NCBI GenBank assembly: GCA_034521445.1
Contig: JAXHMM010000006.1
Coordinates: 620,001-684,000, forward strand
Length of the DNA: 64,000 nt
From: Balneolaceae bacterium
GTDB taxonomy: Bacteria; Bacteroidota; Rhodothermia; Balneolales; Balneolaceae
Direction: 5' to 3'
In this document: piece by piece, positions 36,085 through 46,304 of the stretch
Position numbering within the stretch: position 1 is the stretch's first letter
Layout of the letters: every line of letters starts with the position of its first letter
Translations under genes and position numbers: made by a program
The notes under the pieces: model-generated
What the model saw: only the letters and a program-made list of their open reading frames with translations
What the model was told of the DNA's origin: nothing
Database searches by the model: none

Positions 36085-36462
36085 ATGATTGAATTATTTC
36101 AAATGGGTGGCTACTTCATGTACCTGGTAACCCTGTTCGGAATCATCAGCCTCCTATTCCTGGTCCAATCGGTACGCCCTTTATTTCGCGGGGAACGCGC
36201 ATCGCCCCGCCTGCTGCGCAACATGATGATCGCTGGTGGCACCGCATTTGCTTCCGGCCTGCTGGCACAGGTTGCTGGACTTTACCAGGCCATGTCGGCT
36301 ATTGAGGCGGCGGGGGATATCTCGCCGGCCCTGCTGGCGGGTGGATTTAAGGTATCGATGATAGCCCCCATCTACGGGCTGCTAATTTTCTTGGGCACTC
36401 TTGCGGGCTACCTGCTCATCCAGTTCTTCCAGCCGTCGGGGGAAAAGGTATCGACCTCGTGA
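36085..36462 (+). CDS. Short MotA/TolQ/ExbB-like membrane protein
   Basis: A 125-residue protein with three hydrophobic segments (about 8-27, 48-68, 87-112). The start ELFQMGGYFMYLVTLFGIISL and the later SPALLAGGFKVSMIAPIYGLLIFLGTL follow the pattern of ExbB/TolQ proton-channel proteins, where a helix is followed by a glycine and then a hydrophobic helix ending the domain. It is half the usual length and no ExbD/TolR partner is adjacent. Function as a proton channel is uncertain. It is transcribed alone from the divergent gap with the histidine kinase and converges on the barrel gene at 36487. Confidence 0.6.
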   Translation: MIELFQMGGYFMYLVTLFGIISLLFLVQSVRPLFRGERASPRLLRNMMIAGGTAFASGLLAQVAGLYQAMSAIEAAGDISPALLAGGFKVSMIAPIYGLLIFLGTLAGYLLIQFFQPSGEKVSTS

Positions 36463-36486
36463 GTGAGACATGGCCTGGGTTCACAC

Positions 36487-37185
36487 TTAGAATCCCAGGG
36501 AGTAGCCCAGCATCAGCGTGAAGCTACGGTTGTAGACGTCGCTGTTCTCCCCGCCCTCGCGCAGCCTGGACAGGCCACGGTAGTAGCGCCCGTCCAGGGT
36601 CACCACGCCCAGGTATGGGATCTGGAAATCAATGCCCGTGCCGAGCACGTAGCCGCGGTCGGACTCCCTGAAGGTGGCGTCCAGGTCGGAGAAATTCTCA
36701 TCGCTGCAGCTGTCGATCTGCTGCTCGAGGCCCTGGGAATCGGTGAGGGTGAAACTGCAGTCCATGCGGAATCCGTAGACCGGTCCACCTGCGATGTAGG
36801 GATGTACCACCTCGGTGCTCAGGAACCAGAGTTCCAGCTTGGCCAGCACCGGCACTTCCACATAGGCCAGGTTGAACTCAAGGTCAACTTCCTCGGGGTC
36901 AATCGGCTGCTCGGGGTCCATGTTCTGAAGTTCCCTGAACTGGTCCACCAGGCGGGTGCCTTTTTCAGCATAGAAGATCTCCGGTACAATAGAGAGGGGT
37001 CCTATCTTGATGAGCTGCAGGGAGATGCCCGCCTGAAGCCCCATGACATTGCGCGCATTTTCTGCATCGGGTCCAATAAATTCGGACAGGTTCACGCCGC
37101 CTTTCAGTCCCAGCTGGGCATGGGAGAGGGCGGGTGTGAGAACGATCAGTGAAAGAAGGGACAGTACGGTGATCAATCGCTTCAT
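36487..37185 (-). CDS. PorT-like outer-membrane beta-barrel protein
   Basis: From ATG 37185 the 232-residue protein has a signal peptide (KRLITVLSLLSLIVL, cut after SHA) and a barrel that starts QLGLKGGVNLSEFIG, the hallmark of the PorT/outer_membrane_beta-barrel_2 group. Alternating strands (LSIVPEIFYAEKG, AYVEVPVLAKLEL, HPYIAGGPVYGFRM) and a C-terminal strand ending in GYSLGF, with a terminal Phe for BAM recognition, support outer-membrane location. Two cysteines (RMDCSF, IDSCSDE) may form an extracellular disulfide. Specific role unknown. Confidence 0.85.
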   Translation of the reverse strand: MKRLITVLSLLSLIVLTPALSHAQLGLKGGVNLSEFIGPDAENARNVMGLQAGISLQLIKIGPLSIVPEIFYAEKGTRLVDQFRELQNMDPEQPIDPEEVDLEFNLAYVEVPVLAKLELWFLSTEVVHPYIAGGPVYGFRMDCSFTLTDSQGLEQQIDSCSDENFSDLDATFRESDRGYVLGTGIDFQIPYLGVVTLDGRYYRGLSRLREGGENSDVYNRSFTLMLGYSLGF

Positions 37186-37322
37186 GGGAGCTCTCGTTTT
37201 CAGGTATTGGATGCGGAAATCTGTTCCTAAAATATCAGAAACGCAATTTTTGGTCAGCATGCTTTCCGCGGATCCGGTCCGCCACGCCGTTCAGGGCCCA
37301 TGCTCTACCAAGCGGACAGATG

Positions 37323-38531
37323 CTAGAGCATACGTTCCAGCGCGTGTACGAGGGCGTTGATCTCCTCCTGTGTGTTGTAGTAGTGCGGGGAAACGCGCAG
37401 ATTGGTCTCCGTCTGCTTTTCGTCCATGTCAATGACGGCATGGTGGCGTCGGTTCGCGCTGGTGTTGATGTCGATTTCACGGAGCGGCTTGACCAGGGAG
37501 GTGGCGTCGACCCCATCGAAGGACACGGTGACGATGGCGCAGCGTTTGGCCCCGCGGTCCAGCAAACGGGCGCCCGGCAGCTCGCCCAGCTGCTGTCGGG
37601 CGTACGCCGCAAGTTCACCACATCGGCTTTGGATGGTGTCCAAACCCACCTTGAGGGCGTAGTCGGCGGCCATACCGAGACCCGCCACCAGGGCATAGGG
37701 GAACTCCCAGTTTTCAAAACGGCGGGCGCTCTCCTCCAGGCGAAATCGGTCGGCGGAAATCCACTGCGCCCCATGCGTGTCGGGAAAGAGGGGATGGAGG
37801 CCGTTTTCCAGCACCCGGTCTGCCACGAAAAGGAAACCGAGTCCCCGGGGACCCCGCAGGAACTTCCGCGAGGTGGCGGCCAGAAAATCGCAATTCAGAT
37901 CAGAGACGTCCACCGGCATCTGCCCCACCGCCTGGCAGGCGTCCAGCAGGAAGGGCAGCTCCGCCGCGCGGCAGATCTCCCCCACGGCGGCTGCCTCCTG
38001 CACCAGTCCGGAGTTGGTGGGCACCCAGCTCATCAGCATGAGCCGGGGCCGGTGCTCGCGGATCAGCGACTGCACCGAGTCGGGATCCACGCCGCCTCCG
38101 GGCTTGTCTTCCGCCCGGATTACCCGCACCCCGAACCGTTGGGCCAGGTTGAGCAGCATGATCTGGTTGGAGGAGTAGTCCACCCGCGTGGTCAGCACGG
38201 TATCTCCCGCCTCGAAGTCGAAGGCACTGAGCGCCTGGGAGGTGGCCACGGTAGCGTTTTCCACAACGGCAATGTTGGAGGGTTTGGCGCCGATGAGCCG
38301 TGCCAGGGATTCGTAGACAGCCTCGATCTGTTCCGCACGGGCATCGGCGGTCTCGTAGCCTCCGTAGAGAGACTCCTCCTGCAGGTAATCGGTTACGGCG
38401 TCGATCACCGGACCGGGCATGAGGGCCGCACCGGCATTGTTCAGGTGGTTGCGGTGGGCGCAGCCCGGGGTGTCGGCGCGCCAGCGTTCAATTGCCGGTT
38501 TGTCGTCGGATGGGGTGGAAGTTTTATTCAT
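37323..38531 (-). CDS. Class V aminotransferase-fold PLP enzyme
   Basis: A 402-residue PLP enzyme of the cysteine desulfurase/selenocysteine lyase group. The N-terminus HLNNAGAALMPGPV binds substrate. VENATVATSQALSAF contacts the cofactor phosphate, FLLDACQAVGQMPVDV has the Asp-x-x-Gln pair, and the internal Lys sits in ATSRKFLRGPRGLGFLF. The SRKFLRGPRG form is seen in EgtE-like and isopenicillin-N-epimerase-like lyases rather than IscS. Substrate cannot be assigned. Its ATG overlaps the stop of the preceding propeller lipoprotein gene by four bases, indicating translational coupling. Confidence 0.85.
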   Translation of the reverse strand: MNKTSTPSDDKPAIERWRADTPGCAHRNHLNNAGAALMPGPVIDAVTDYLQEESLYGGYETADARAEQIEAVYESLARLIGAKPSNIAVVENATVATSQALSAFDFEAGDTVLTTRVDYSSNQIMLLNLAQRFGVRVIRAEDKPGGGVDPDSVQSLIREHRPRLMLMSWVPTNSGLVQEAAAVGEICRAAELPFLLDACQAVGQMPVDVSDLNCDFLAATSRKFLRGPRGLGFLFVADRVLENGLHPLFPDTHGAQWISADRFRLEESARRFENWEFPYALVAGLGMAADYALKVGLDTIQSRCGELAAYARQQLGELPGARLLDRGAKRCAIVTVSFDGVDATSLVKPLREIDINTSANRRHHAVIDMDEKQTETNLRVSPHYYNTQEEINALVHALERML

Positions 38532-39691
38532 AACTCAAACGGATAAGCCCTGATTTCACCCGACGCCATCGACACGGTGAGAATCCGGCCGGTTTCTGTG
38601 TCGACCGCTATGAAGGGGAGAAGTATGGTTTCTTCGGAGTTCGGCAGGGCGAAACGGTGGGTAAGCTCTCCATCGGCGCCGAAGCGATGCACCCACAGAG
38701 TCCGCATGGTTACCGGCAGAGAGAGGTTGGTATACGTGGCCAGGAAGAGTGCACCATCCGGGCCACTTGTTCCCCAGGCATATTTACGCATTGGTATTTG
38801 CCGGGTAAAACGCATGGCCTGCACGAAGCCCAGGTGATCCATTCTCAGTGTATCCATTTCGGGCGTGGGGGGGACTCCGACTTCCCACAGTTTGTTTCCT
38901 GACATGTCATATTTCTCAATTTTTGGGTTGGCCGAGTATACCAGGAAAATCTCATTCGGATTGGCGCGGTCAGCCACCGGGAAGACGCGGTGCAGGTCGG
39001 TGGCCGGGACCTCCCCGTTTTCGAGGACCTGACGGTATGCTTCTGTCTCCAGATCGGCCTGGTATGATTCGGGTAAAGGTGCGATGTCGGCCAGGTGGTT
39101 GCCCTCCCAGTCAATCAGTTCGTAGAGGTATTCGCCTTCTTCGTGGGAAGGGCGCAGGATGTTGCCGTCCAGAGTAACGGTCCTTGAATTGCTGGGATGG
39201 TGGTTGGTGATGATGGTGCCCATCGTTGGAGGGGCGTCGAGGTCCGTGGTACGTTGTCCATAGTTGTAGGTGGTGACCTCCCCATTCTCCCGGTTGTACC
39301 GGTGAATAAAAAACTCCTGGGGGTCGTGGGCATAGAGGAAGGAGTCGCTAACATAAAGCCCAGTGATCTTGCTCAGCTCTCCCGGTCCACCCCCGCTTCC
39401 GCCGAAGCGGTTGATCACTTTGGATTCCTTATCCAGTTCGAAGATGGTTTTCGGCCCGTTGTCATAGAGAAAAAGATGACCTGTAGACGGGTCCATTTTC
39501 ATGAAAACGGGACTGTCCAGCAACAGCTCGTTGGCGTCCACGACCAGTTTGAACTCCCTCAGCGTATCAGCCGCGGGCACCGCGGTTGTCGATGTGGAGT
39601 CGGGCACCTCCGAGGTACACGAAATAAGGAATACCAGCAGGAGAACGAACGGCATGTAGGTGAGTCGTTGCTTGTACGGTATGGCAAGCAT
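38528..39691 (-). CDS. 6-bladed beta-propeller lipoprotein (GPGE type)
   Basis: A 387-residue lipoprotein with signal peptide and lipobox LISC (Cys 25 from ATG 39691; a start at 39655 is also possible). The signature NRFGGSGGGPGELSKITGLYV belongs to the PF17170-like propeller family, with Gly where the array paralogues have Cys. Blade strands include HLFLYDNGPKTIFELD, FLYAHDPQEFFIHRY and EIFLVYSANPKIEKYD. No catalytic residues are recognised. It is translationally coupled to a class V aminotransferase downstream, an unusual pairing. Confidence 0.85.
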   Translation of the reverse strand: MLAIPYKQRLTYMPFVLLLVFLISCTSEVPDSTSTTAVPAADTLREFKLVVDANELLLDSPVFMKMDPSTGHLFLYDNGPKTIFELDKESKVINRFGGSGGGPGELSKITGLYVSDSFLYAHDPQEFFIHRYNRENGEVTTYNYGQRTTDLDAPPTMGTIITNHHPSNSRTVTLDGNILRPSHEEGEYLYELIDWEGNHLADIAPLPESYQADLETEAYRQVLENGEVPATDLHRVFPVADRANPNEIFLVYSANPKIEKYDMSGNKLWEVGVPPTPEMDTLRMDHLGFVQAMRFTRQIPMRKYAWGTSGPDGALFLATYTNLSLPVTMRTLWVHRFGADGELTHRFALPNSEETILLPFIAVDTETGRILTVSMASGEIRAYPFEL

Positions 39692-39720
39692 GGATATGGG
39701 TTTATTAGTTGATAATACAC

Positions 39721-40164
39721 CTAAACGCAGGCCTTGCCCTGGCCGAAGAGCAGGTAGCCGAACACGGCGGCAAAGCCCAGGTAGAGGATGAAGGCGGTGA
39801 TGAAGAGATCGGGCAGTCCCCCGGTCAACACCTTTTTACCGAGGATAATGCTGCCCATCATGAAATGAAGGAAGTTGCCCGCCGCCACCGGCCGGCTGTA
39901 GATGCCTCCGATGATGTTGCCTCGGGCCATCCAGTTCAGGAAGGCAAATCCGAAGAGCAGGGCGCCGGCCAGTTCCGGGAAGATAACGGTACCCGTGGAA
40001 GCCGGCGCATCAACGGCCTGCAGGATCTCCTGCGGGAAGAGCGAAAGGGCCAGACCGGCTGCTCCCAGGAATAGGGCGCTGCCCGTCATCACCCATTGGG
40101 TATTGAGCTGCCATCCCGATTGCGATTGTTCCTCTTCTTGTGTGGTTGAATCTGCATCGTTCAT
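39721..40164 (-). CDS. Four-helix membrane protein of unknown function
   Basis: From ATG 40164 the 147-residue protein has a short acidic cytoplasmic start and four hydrophobic segments: WVMTGSALFLGAAGLALSLF, ELAGALLFGFAFLNWMARG, YSRPVAAGNFLHFMMGSI and LFITAFILYLGFAAVFGYLLF. The pattern FGFAFLNWMARGNIIGGIYSRP is shared by small integral membrane proteins of Bacteroidota annotated only as hypothetical. An alternative ATG lies 24 bases upstream. The 244 bases between it and the next gene upstream on the strand hold nothing I can identify. Confidence 0.65.
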   Translation of the reverse strand: MNDADSTTQEEEQSQSGWQLNTQWVMTGSALFLGAAGLALSLFPQEILQAVDAPASTGTVIFPELAGALLFGFAFLNWMARGNIIGGIYSRPVAAGNFLHFMMGSIILGKKVLTGGLPDLFITAFILYLGFAAVFGYLLFGQGKACV

Positions 40165-40408
40165 GAGTATGTAGGAATTAGCTGGCATTTCGATTCATCT
40201 CCCCTGTGTATTCGAAAAACCATCCCCGATGTTTTGGCGGGGCGAAGGGGGCAGGGAACGCCTGAAATTTTCATCAATCTTGCAGAAATGGACCGGAAAG
40301 GCAAATGCCGCCACCGATTGACCGCCGATGTGCTGTTTCCAGTGGTCTAGCCTGGAGGCCATTCCATATTGCTCGAACAACCGGCTCCAGCGGACCAGGT
40401 ATGGTCGC

Positions 40409-41839
40409 CTAATTCGTTTTCTCGCCCCGGGTGCTTCCCGCCACAAGGATGCCTGTGACCCGGCCGTCCTCCTGCAGGAACTCCACGGGCGTCATGTCAG
40501 ACTTCATGAAAAACTGCGTGGGACTTTCAGGCAGCAGGGTGAAGGGTGCCCCGATGGCCGGCACCTCCGCGGTGAGTCGGCCGTCGGTCAAGGAGACGGT
40601 GGCCTCCCCTATACCCTCCATCCGGTAGGTACCTGCCAGGCGTTCCAGCTGGGCGGCGTCCAGTTCGGCCAGCACCTTTTCAGGGGGATTGTAGCCGGGC
40701 CAGCTGTAGAGGTCGGCTACCGTATAGACGATCTCCTGCATGAGGCGCCCCCCGTTGTCTCCATTGGTCATGACCACCAGGCCACCCCTCCCGTCCTTGT
40801 ATCCTATCATGATGCAGCGGAAGCCCTCGTTGCTGCCGCCGTGGCTGAAGGCTAGGGAATCGGCGGAGATGCCCGGCCCGAGTCCTTGGCCGTTCATGCC
40901 GGGAGTGAGCATCTCCCGGGTGGTCGACTGGCTTAAAATGGTGCCTTCTCCTCCGGCGTAACTCTGCTGTACCTGCAGCACATAGCGGGCCAGGTCCGAG
41001 GGCGTAGTCCAGAGGCCCGCGGCGGCCATCTCCGGATAGACGTGCCAGTTTCCGTCGATCTTGCTGCCGTCGGAACGGTAGGCGGAGGCGGCGCGCCCGT
41101 GCATGGACTCGGGCAGGGGTTGCCGGTAGGTGCTGGCGTGCATGCCGGCCGGTTCCAGCACACGCTCCTGCAGGAGCTGCGGAAAGGGTTTTTCGGCCAC
41201 ATCGCTGATCATGAGCTGCATGACTGTGTAGCCCCCGCCAGAGTAGCGCCAGCTTTCACCCGGCTCCTTGAAGACCTCGATGGCGTCCGTGTTGCCCTCC
41301 CCTGAGAGCACTTGGACCGTGGTCGGAAGGGTGTCCCTGCGGCTTTAGCCCGGGAATCCCCATACGGTAGTGCCGGCTGTATGATTGAGGATGCGGCGGA
41401 GGGTGACCTTCTCGTTTTCGGTAAACCCGTTGCCTTGCAGCTGCCAGCTCTGCAGGTAGGCGTTGACGTCGCGGTCCAGTTCGATGAGTCCATCCTCAGT
41501 CATGTCGAGGGCGGCCAGTGCGGCCACCGGCTTGCTGATGGAGGCGGCCTGAAAGAGGGTTTCGGTGGTGACGGGCCGGTCCTCTTCACGGTCCGCCATG
41601 CCGTAGCCCCGGGCCCAGGCGATCTCCCCGTCCTCGATGACGGCGATGCTCACGCCGGGCACATTCAGGCTGTCCATGCGTGCCTGAAGGGAGGCTGTGC
41701 GGGGCTCCTGCCCCTGGATGGTATAGAGGGGAAGGACCGCATCTTCCAGTTGGGCGATGTGCGGGTCGGTCCGTGAAGTCTCGGGTGTGCACGCGGTTGC
41801 GAGCAGTAACAGGCACAGGAGTAGGTGGCGGAATTGCAT
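40409..41839 (-). pseudogene. Class C beta-lactamase-type serine hydrolase with in-frame stop
   Basis: The frame spans 477 codons and is interrupted only by a TAA at 41345-41347 (codon 165), between HTAGTTVWGFPG and DTLPTTVQVLSG. Both halves are in the same frame, so the lesion is a single nonsense change, probably Tyr TAC or TAT to TAA, since homologues have GFPGY here. There is a lipoprotein signal peptide (LLLLATAC), the Ser-x-x-Lys nucleophile motif AASISKP, a YSG motif (WRYSGGGYTV) in place of Tyr-x-Asn, and FSHGGSNEGF as the third motif. Function in the family is penicillin binding, esterase or peptidase activity. It is either a recent pseudogene or a base-call error. Confidence 0.85.
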
Positions 41840-42172
41840 GGGCGGGGGTTTGTCCGGGAGTGGTTTGAAGGAATCTACGGAATCGGAGGCTTAAAGTTTA
41901 TGCATTCATATCTGAAGGTATGCCAAACTTTAATGGGTGCTTCCCAGCGCCCGCATGCACTACGTCGTTCCCAGTGTGGGACTGAAGAGTGCAGTCGTGG
42001 CCGCCAAGGCGATCGCCATGATGACCGTGGGAAGGATTGCAGGGAATTTGCGAACGGCGGCCCAACATTGTTTCTTTTTCTTCGTACCGTTTTGCCCGGG
42101 AAGAAAGGGATCACGGGAAGCCATCCCGTTGACAGCACAGGAGCGACAACCGAACGCGCAAACGTACGATCC
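41840..42172. other. Intergenic gap between divergent genes
   Basis: These 333 bases separate the serine hydrolase (minus) from the secreted paralogue pair (plus). No convincing reading frame, tRNA or hairpin is visible. The AT-rich stretch around 42066-42090 before the plus-strand gene could hold its promoter, but I cannot define one. Confidence 0.4.
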
Positions 42173-42685
42173 ATGTACAGCCAATTCTTTCACGCCGCTT
42201 TTAAAACTCTTCGCACATCGTTCATCCCGGCCGTCCTGCTGGGCTGCATGCTCCTGCTGGCGGCGGCCCCTACCCACACGGCCCGCGCCCAGCAGGCCGA
42301 GACCCTCTTCGACGGTATTGAGTCCCATGGCGGTTTCGGGGAGCTCGGCGTGGACTACTACGCGCAGACGGGATACGGCGGATTCGAAATGGAGTACTAC
42401 AACCGCTCCCACCGCCTGGTCCATGTTACCCTGTCGGCCATGATCGGGGGCGGGGGTATCGGGGTCTCCCGCGACTTTGAGGACGACGAGGTACTCGGGG
42501 ACTACCAGACCTATTTCCTGCTGGAACCGGCGGCCAACCTGGAACTTAATGTAGCCAGCTTTTTCCGCATCGCCGCCGGGGTCAGCTACCGGCTGACCAG
42601 CGGCATCGACAAGGCCGGTTTTGACGACGGCCATTTCTCGGGACTCACAGGAAAACTCACCCTGAAATTTGGAGCCTTCCTATGA
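42173..42685 (+). CDS. Secreted protein, paralogue A of a coupled pair
   Basis: From ATG 42173 the 170-residue protein has a signal peptide (about residues 1-37, cut near ARAQQ), then AETLFDGIESHGGFGELGVDYY and alternating strands: YGGFEMEYYNRSHRLVHVTL, YQTYFLLEPAANLELNVASF and FRIAAGVSYRL. The C-terminal strand LKFGAFL suggests a small outer-membrane or periplasmic beta-barrel. It overlaps the next gene by four bases (ATGA) and is a clear paralogue of it, lacking about 30 residues after the ETLF...HGGFG motif. Family not recognised. Confidence 0.75.
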   Translation: MYSQFFHAAFKTLRTSFIPAVLLGCMLLLAAAPTHTARAQQAETLFDGIESHGGFGELGVDYYAQTGYGGFEMEYYNRSHRLVHVTLSAMIGGGGIGVSRDFEDDEVLGDYQTYFLLEPAANLELNVASFFRIAAGVSYRLTSGIDKAGFDDGHFSGLTGKLTLKFGAFL

Positions 42686-43284
42686 AACGCATTGCACTGC
42701 TGCTTGCCATTACCCTTGCGCTGGCCGGAACGGCGGCGGCGCAGGAATCCGAAACCCTCTTTTCAGGCGATGCGAGCCACGGCGGCTTCGGTGCCTTGGT
42801 CTACGGGGGCACGGAGGTAAACGGACAGTTCACCTACCTGCAGGGAATCCGCGGGGCCTGGGTGATCCGCTTCGACTCGGGCCAGGCGCTCAACCTGGGC
42901 CTGGCACGATACGAAACCCAGAATGCTTTCGACCCTGCCGGATGGGAAGTCGCGGATGTCTCCCGTCCCGATATGACCACCGAGTACCGGGGCTTTGAAG
43001 TGGAGTATGTCAACCGTTCAATGAAGCTCCTGCATTTCAGCGTGCAGGCGCTTATAGGGACCGGGGAGGTGGAGTACGAGGAGGAGCTCTTTCCGATCGA
43101 TAACTCCGACTCCTATTTTGTGCTGCAACCGGGAGTGAATCTCACGGTGAACGTGACCGACTGGTTTCGCCTCAGCGGAGGTGTCTTCTACCGCCATGCC
43201 GGCGGGGTGAATCTTCACGGGACTGGCAACAAAGAACTTTCGGGGTTTACCACCTTTGCAGCTCTGCGCTTCGGCTGGTTTTAG
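42682..43284 (+). CDS. Secreted protein, paralogue B of a coupled pair
   Basis: A 200-residue protein with signal peptide (KRIALLLAITLALAGTAAA, cut before QES). The mature start ESETLFSGDASHGGFGALVYGG shares ETLF...SHGGFG with paralogue A; GFEVEYVNRSMKLLHFSVQALIG and YFVLQPGVNLTVNVTDWFRLSGG align with the equivalent strands of A. The end FAALRFGWF, with a terminal aromatic residue, is typical of outer-membrane barrels. An N-terminal strand pair (VNGQFTYLQGIRGAWV) is present here and missing in A. Its start lies inside the 3' end of A, so the two are probably made together. Function unknown. Confidence 0.8.
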   Translation: MKRIALLLAITLALAGTAAAQESETLFSGDASHGGFGALVYGGTEVNGQFTYLQGIRGAWVIRFDSGQALNLGLARYETQNAFDPAGWEVADVSRPDMTTEYRGFEVEYVNRSMKLLHFSVQALIGTGEVEYEEELFPIDNSDSYFVLQPGVNLTVNVTDWFRLSGGVFYRHAGGVNLHGTGNKELSGFTTFAALRFGWF

Positions 43285-43420
43285 TCCAGCTCCATAATTT
43301 CCACTTCGCCCGTTTCGGTATCCAGCAGGGCTGAGGTGGCCCTGCCATCGAATCCGTGGGCAGTGCCCGGGCCGCTTCGTTCAGAAATTCCGATAGCCTT
43401 TGAGGAAACTGCTGATTTAC
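43281..43420 (-). pseudogene. Possible C-terminal coding remnant
   Basis: One minus-strand frame reads AIGISERSGPGTAHGFDGRA and then ALLDTETGEVEIMELD before a TAA at 43283-43281. It looks like the end of a real protein, with coding-like codons and an acidic tail, but has no start codon and merges upstream into the 3' end of the zinc-ribbon gene in another frame. It may be a fragment left by a deletion. Chance cannot be excluded. Confidence 0.25.
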
Positions 43421-44061
43421 TTCTGGGCCGAAACCCGTTTGTTGAAATAGCGTTTCATGAAATACCCATAGGCCAGACCGGCCACGACCCATATGGGTAC
43501 GCCGATCAGCGCGTTTGTCCAAGTTAGGGCTTCTCCCATAACCAGTGGAAAAAGCAGGGTCATGATGATGTACATGAAGAAGGCGAAGCTCAAACCGCTT
43601 TTGATCCAGGGATAATCGGCCGCAAAGTCCTTTGCAATGGAGAGATCCAGGTTTTGGTATCGTTCAGGCTGACGTTCCAACCACCGTTGCTTCAGTGAGG
43701 ATTTAAACCAACCCCAGATGGGAAAGGTGACGGCCAGAAGCAGCAAGGTGGTCGCGTTTATCAGGCAGGGAATGATCTCTCCACATTCAGGACAGTACAG
43801 TCCGAACCAGTTTTTTGAGGCGGTGCCGTTAGTACTGGACCAGGTCGCCTGCGGATGCCGTTCACCGCAGTGGGGACAGGGCACGTAGCTGCGGGCTATC
43901 CGCGGTTCGTCGGATTCTTGGTCTTCCAGCTGGACCTTCGGTACGCGGCGGCCTGCAACAAGTTCCACGATCGCTACGCCCGGGTTGATGATCCAGTGCA
44001 AATTGAGCCAGTTGGTCCAATCGTACACTTTGTAGCGGTCGTCAAATGTATTCATACCCAT
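43417..44061 (-). CDS. Zinc-ribbon membrane protein of unknown function
   Basis: A 214-residue protein. The N-terminal 100 residues contain a split zinc ribbon, CPHCGERHPQ and YCPECGE, with four cysteines placed to bind one metal ion. It is followed by a membrane span (CLINATTLLLLAVTFPIWGWF, about 98-118), an amphipathic region and two further spans (about 155-175 and 180-202). The end is basic (KRYFNKRVSAQK). I do not recognise the family; a role in protein handling or signalling at the inner membrane is only a guess. Confidence 0.75.
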   Translation of the reverse strand: MGMNTFDDRYKVYDWTNWLNLHWIINPGVAIVELVAGRRVPKVQLEDQESDEPRIARSYVPCPHCGERHPQATWSSTNGTASKNWFGLYCPECGEIIPCLINATTLLLLAVTFPIWGWFKSSLKQRWLERQPERYQNLDLSIAKDFAADYPWIKSGLSFAFFMYIIMTLLFPLVMGEALTWTNALIGVPIWVVAGLAYGYFMKRYFNKRVSAQK

Positions 44062-44440
44062 TCTTCGGTTTCAGGTTTTTTGGGATACCATCGACAGAAG
44101 CTGGCCGTATCGTATCCCGCTCATGATCGGATTCTGAATGTGAAACACAGCAACCATGTCAATGGCAGGCATTCGACGGTAACTTGACGGAAATACCAGT
44201 CAGAGGCAAGCGGTAGTCGGCATTGTTGATATACCTGTTGATGTTCTGTCTGACTCGTTCAGCGAACTGGTAAAGTCGGTTCATCGGCCCTTTTTTTGCT
44301 GTCTATGGTCCGTGTTCTTTCTTTCGAGTGGGATTGGAAAATGACACTACAACTGTTTCCACCCTCCCGTCGTGTACCGCCAACGATCCATGTTCCGGTA
44401 GAATGGGAGGAAAACAGTCTACCTGCCCGTGACGCTTACC
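44062..44440. other. Intergenic region with one short minus-strand ORF
   Basis: These 379 bases lie between fhs and the zinc-ribbon gene. The one item of note is a 41-codon minus-strand frame (44284 to 44159, ATG start) reading MNRLYQFAERVRQNINRY and then NADYRLPLTGISVKLP. Its amphipathic, coding-like text suggests a truncated gene start. A later frame reads IMSGIRYGQLLSMVSQKT to a stop near 44080. Neither is long enough to call with confidence. No RNA gene or terminator is evident. Confidence 0.3.
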
Positions 44441-46120
<1,680 letters not shown>

Positions 46121-46304
46121 GATGTGTGGGGTCTGTAGTAATGGTTATAAGCTTTGCGGCCCAAGATGGGAAACAGGGTCCTGCAACCTCGTACGATATT
46201 GGCGATCGAGGCGTAGGGAAATCCCTGAAATGCGGTCTCTCCTACCTTTCCTGCGGAAATTTACGTAGCATGTAGAGGTCAACCGCAACGCAAAGCCCGA
46301 CGAC

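Noticed and set aside
40195-40446. An 83-codon minus-strand frame
   Set aside because: It starts inside the serine hydrolase 3' end, has no domain or signal peptide and no good start context.
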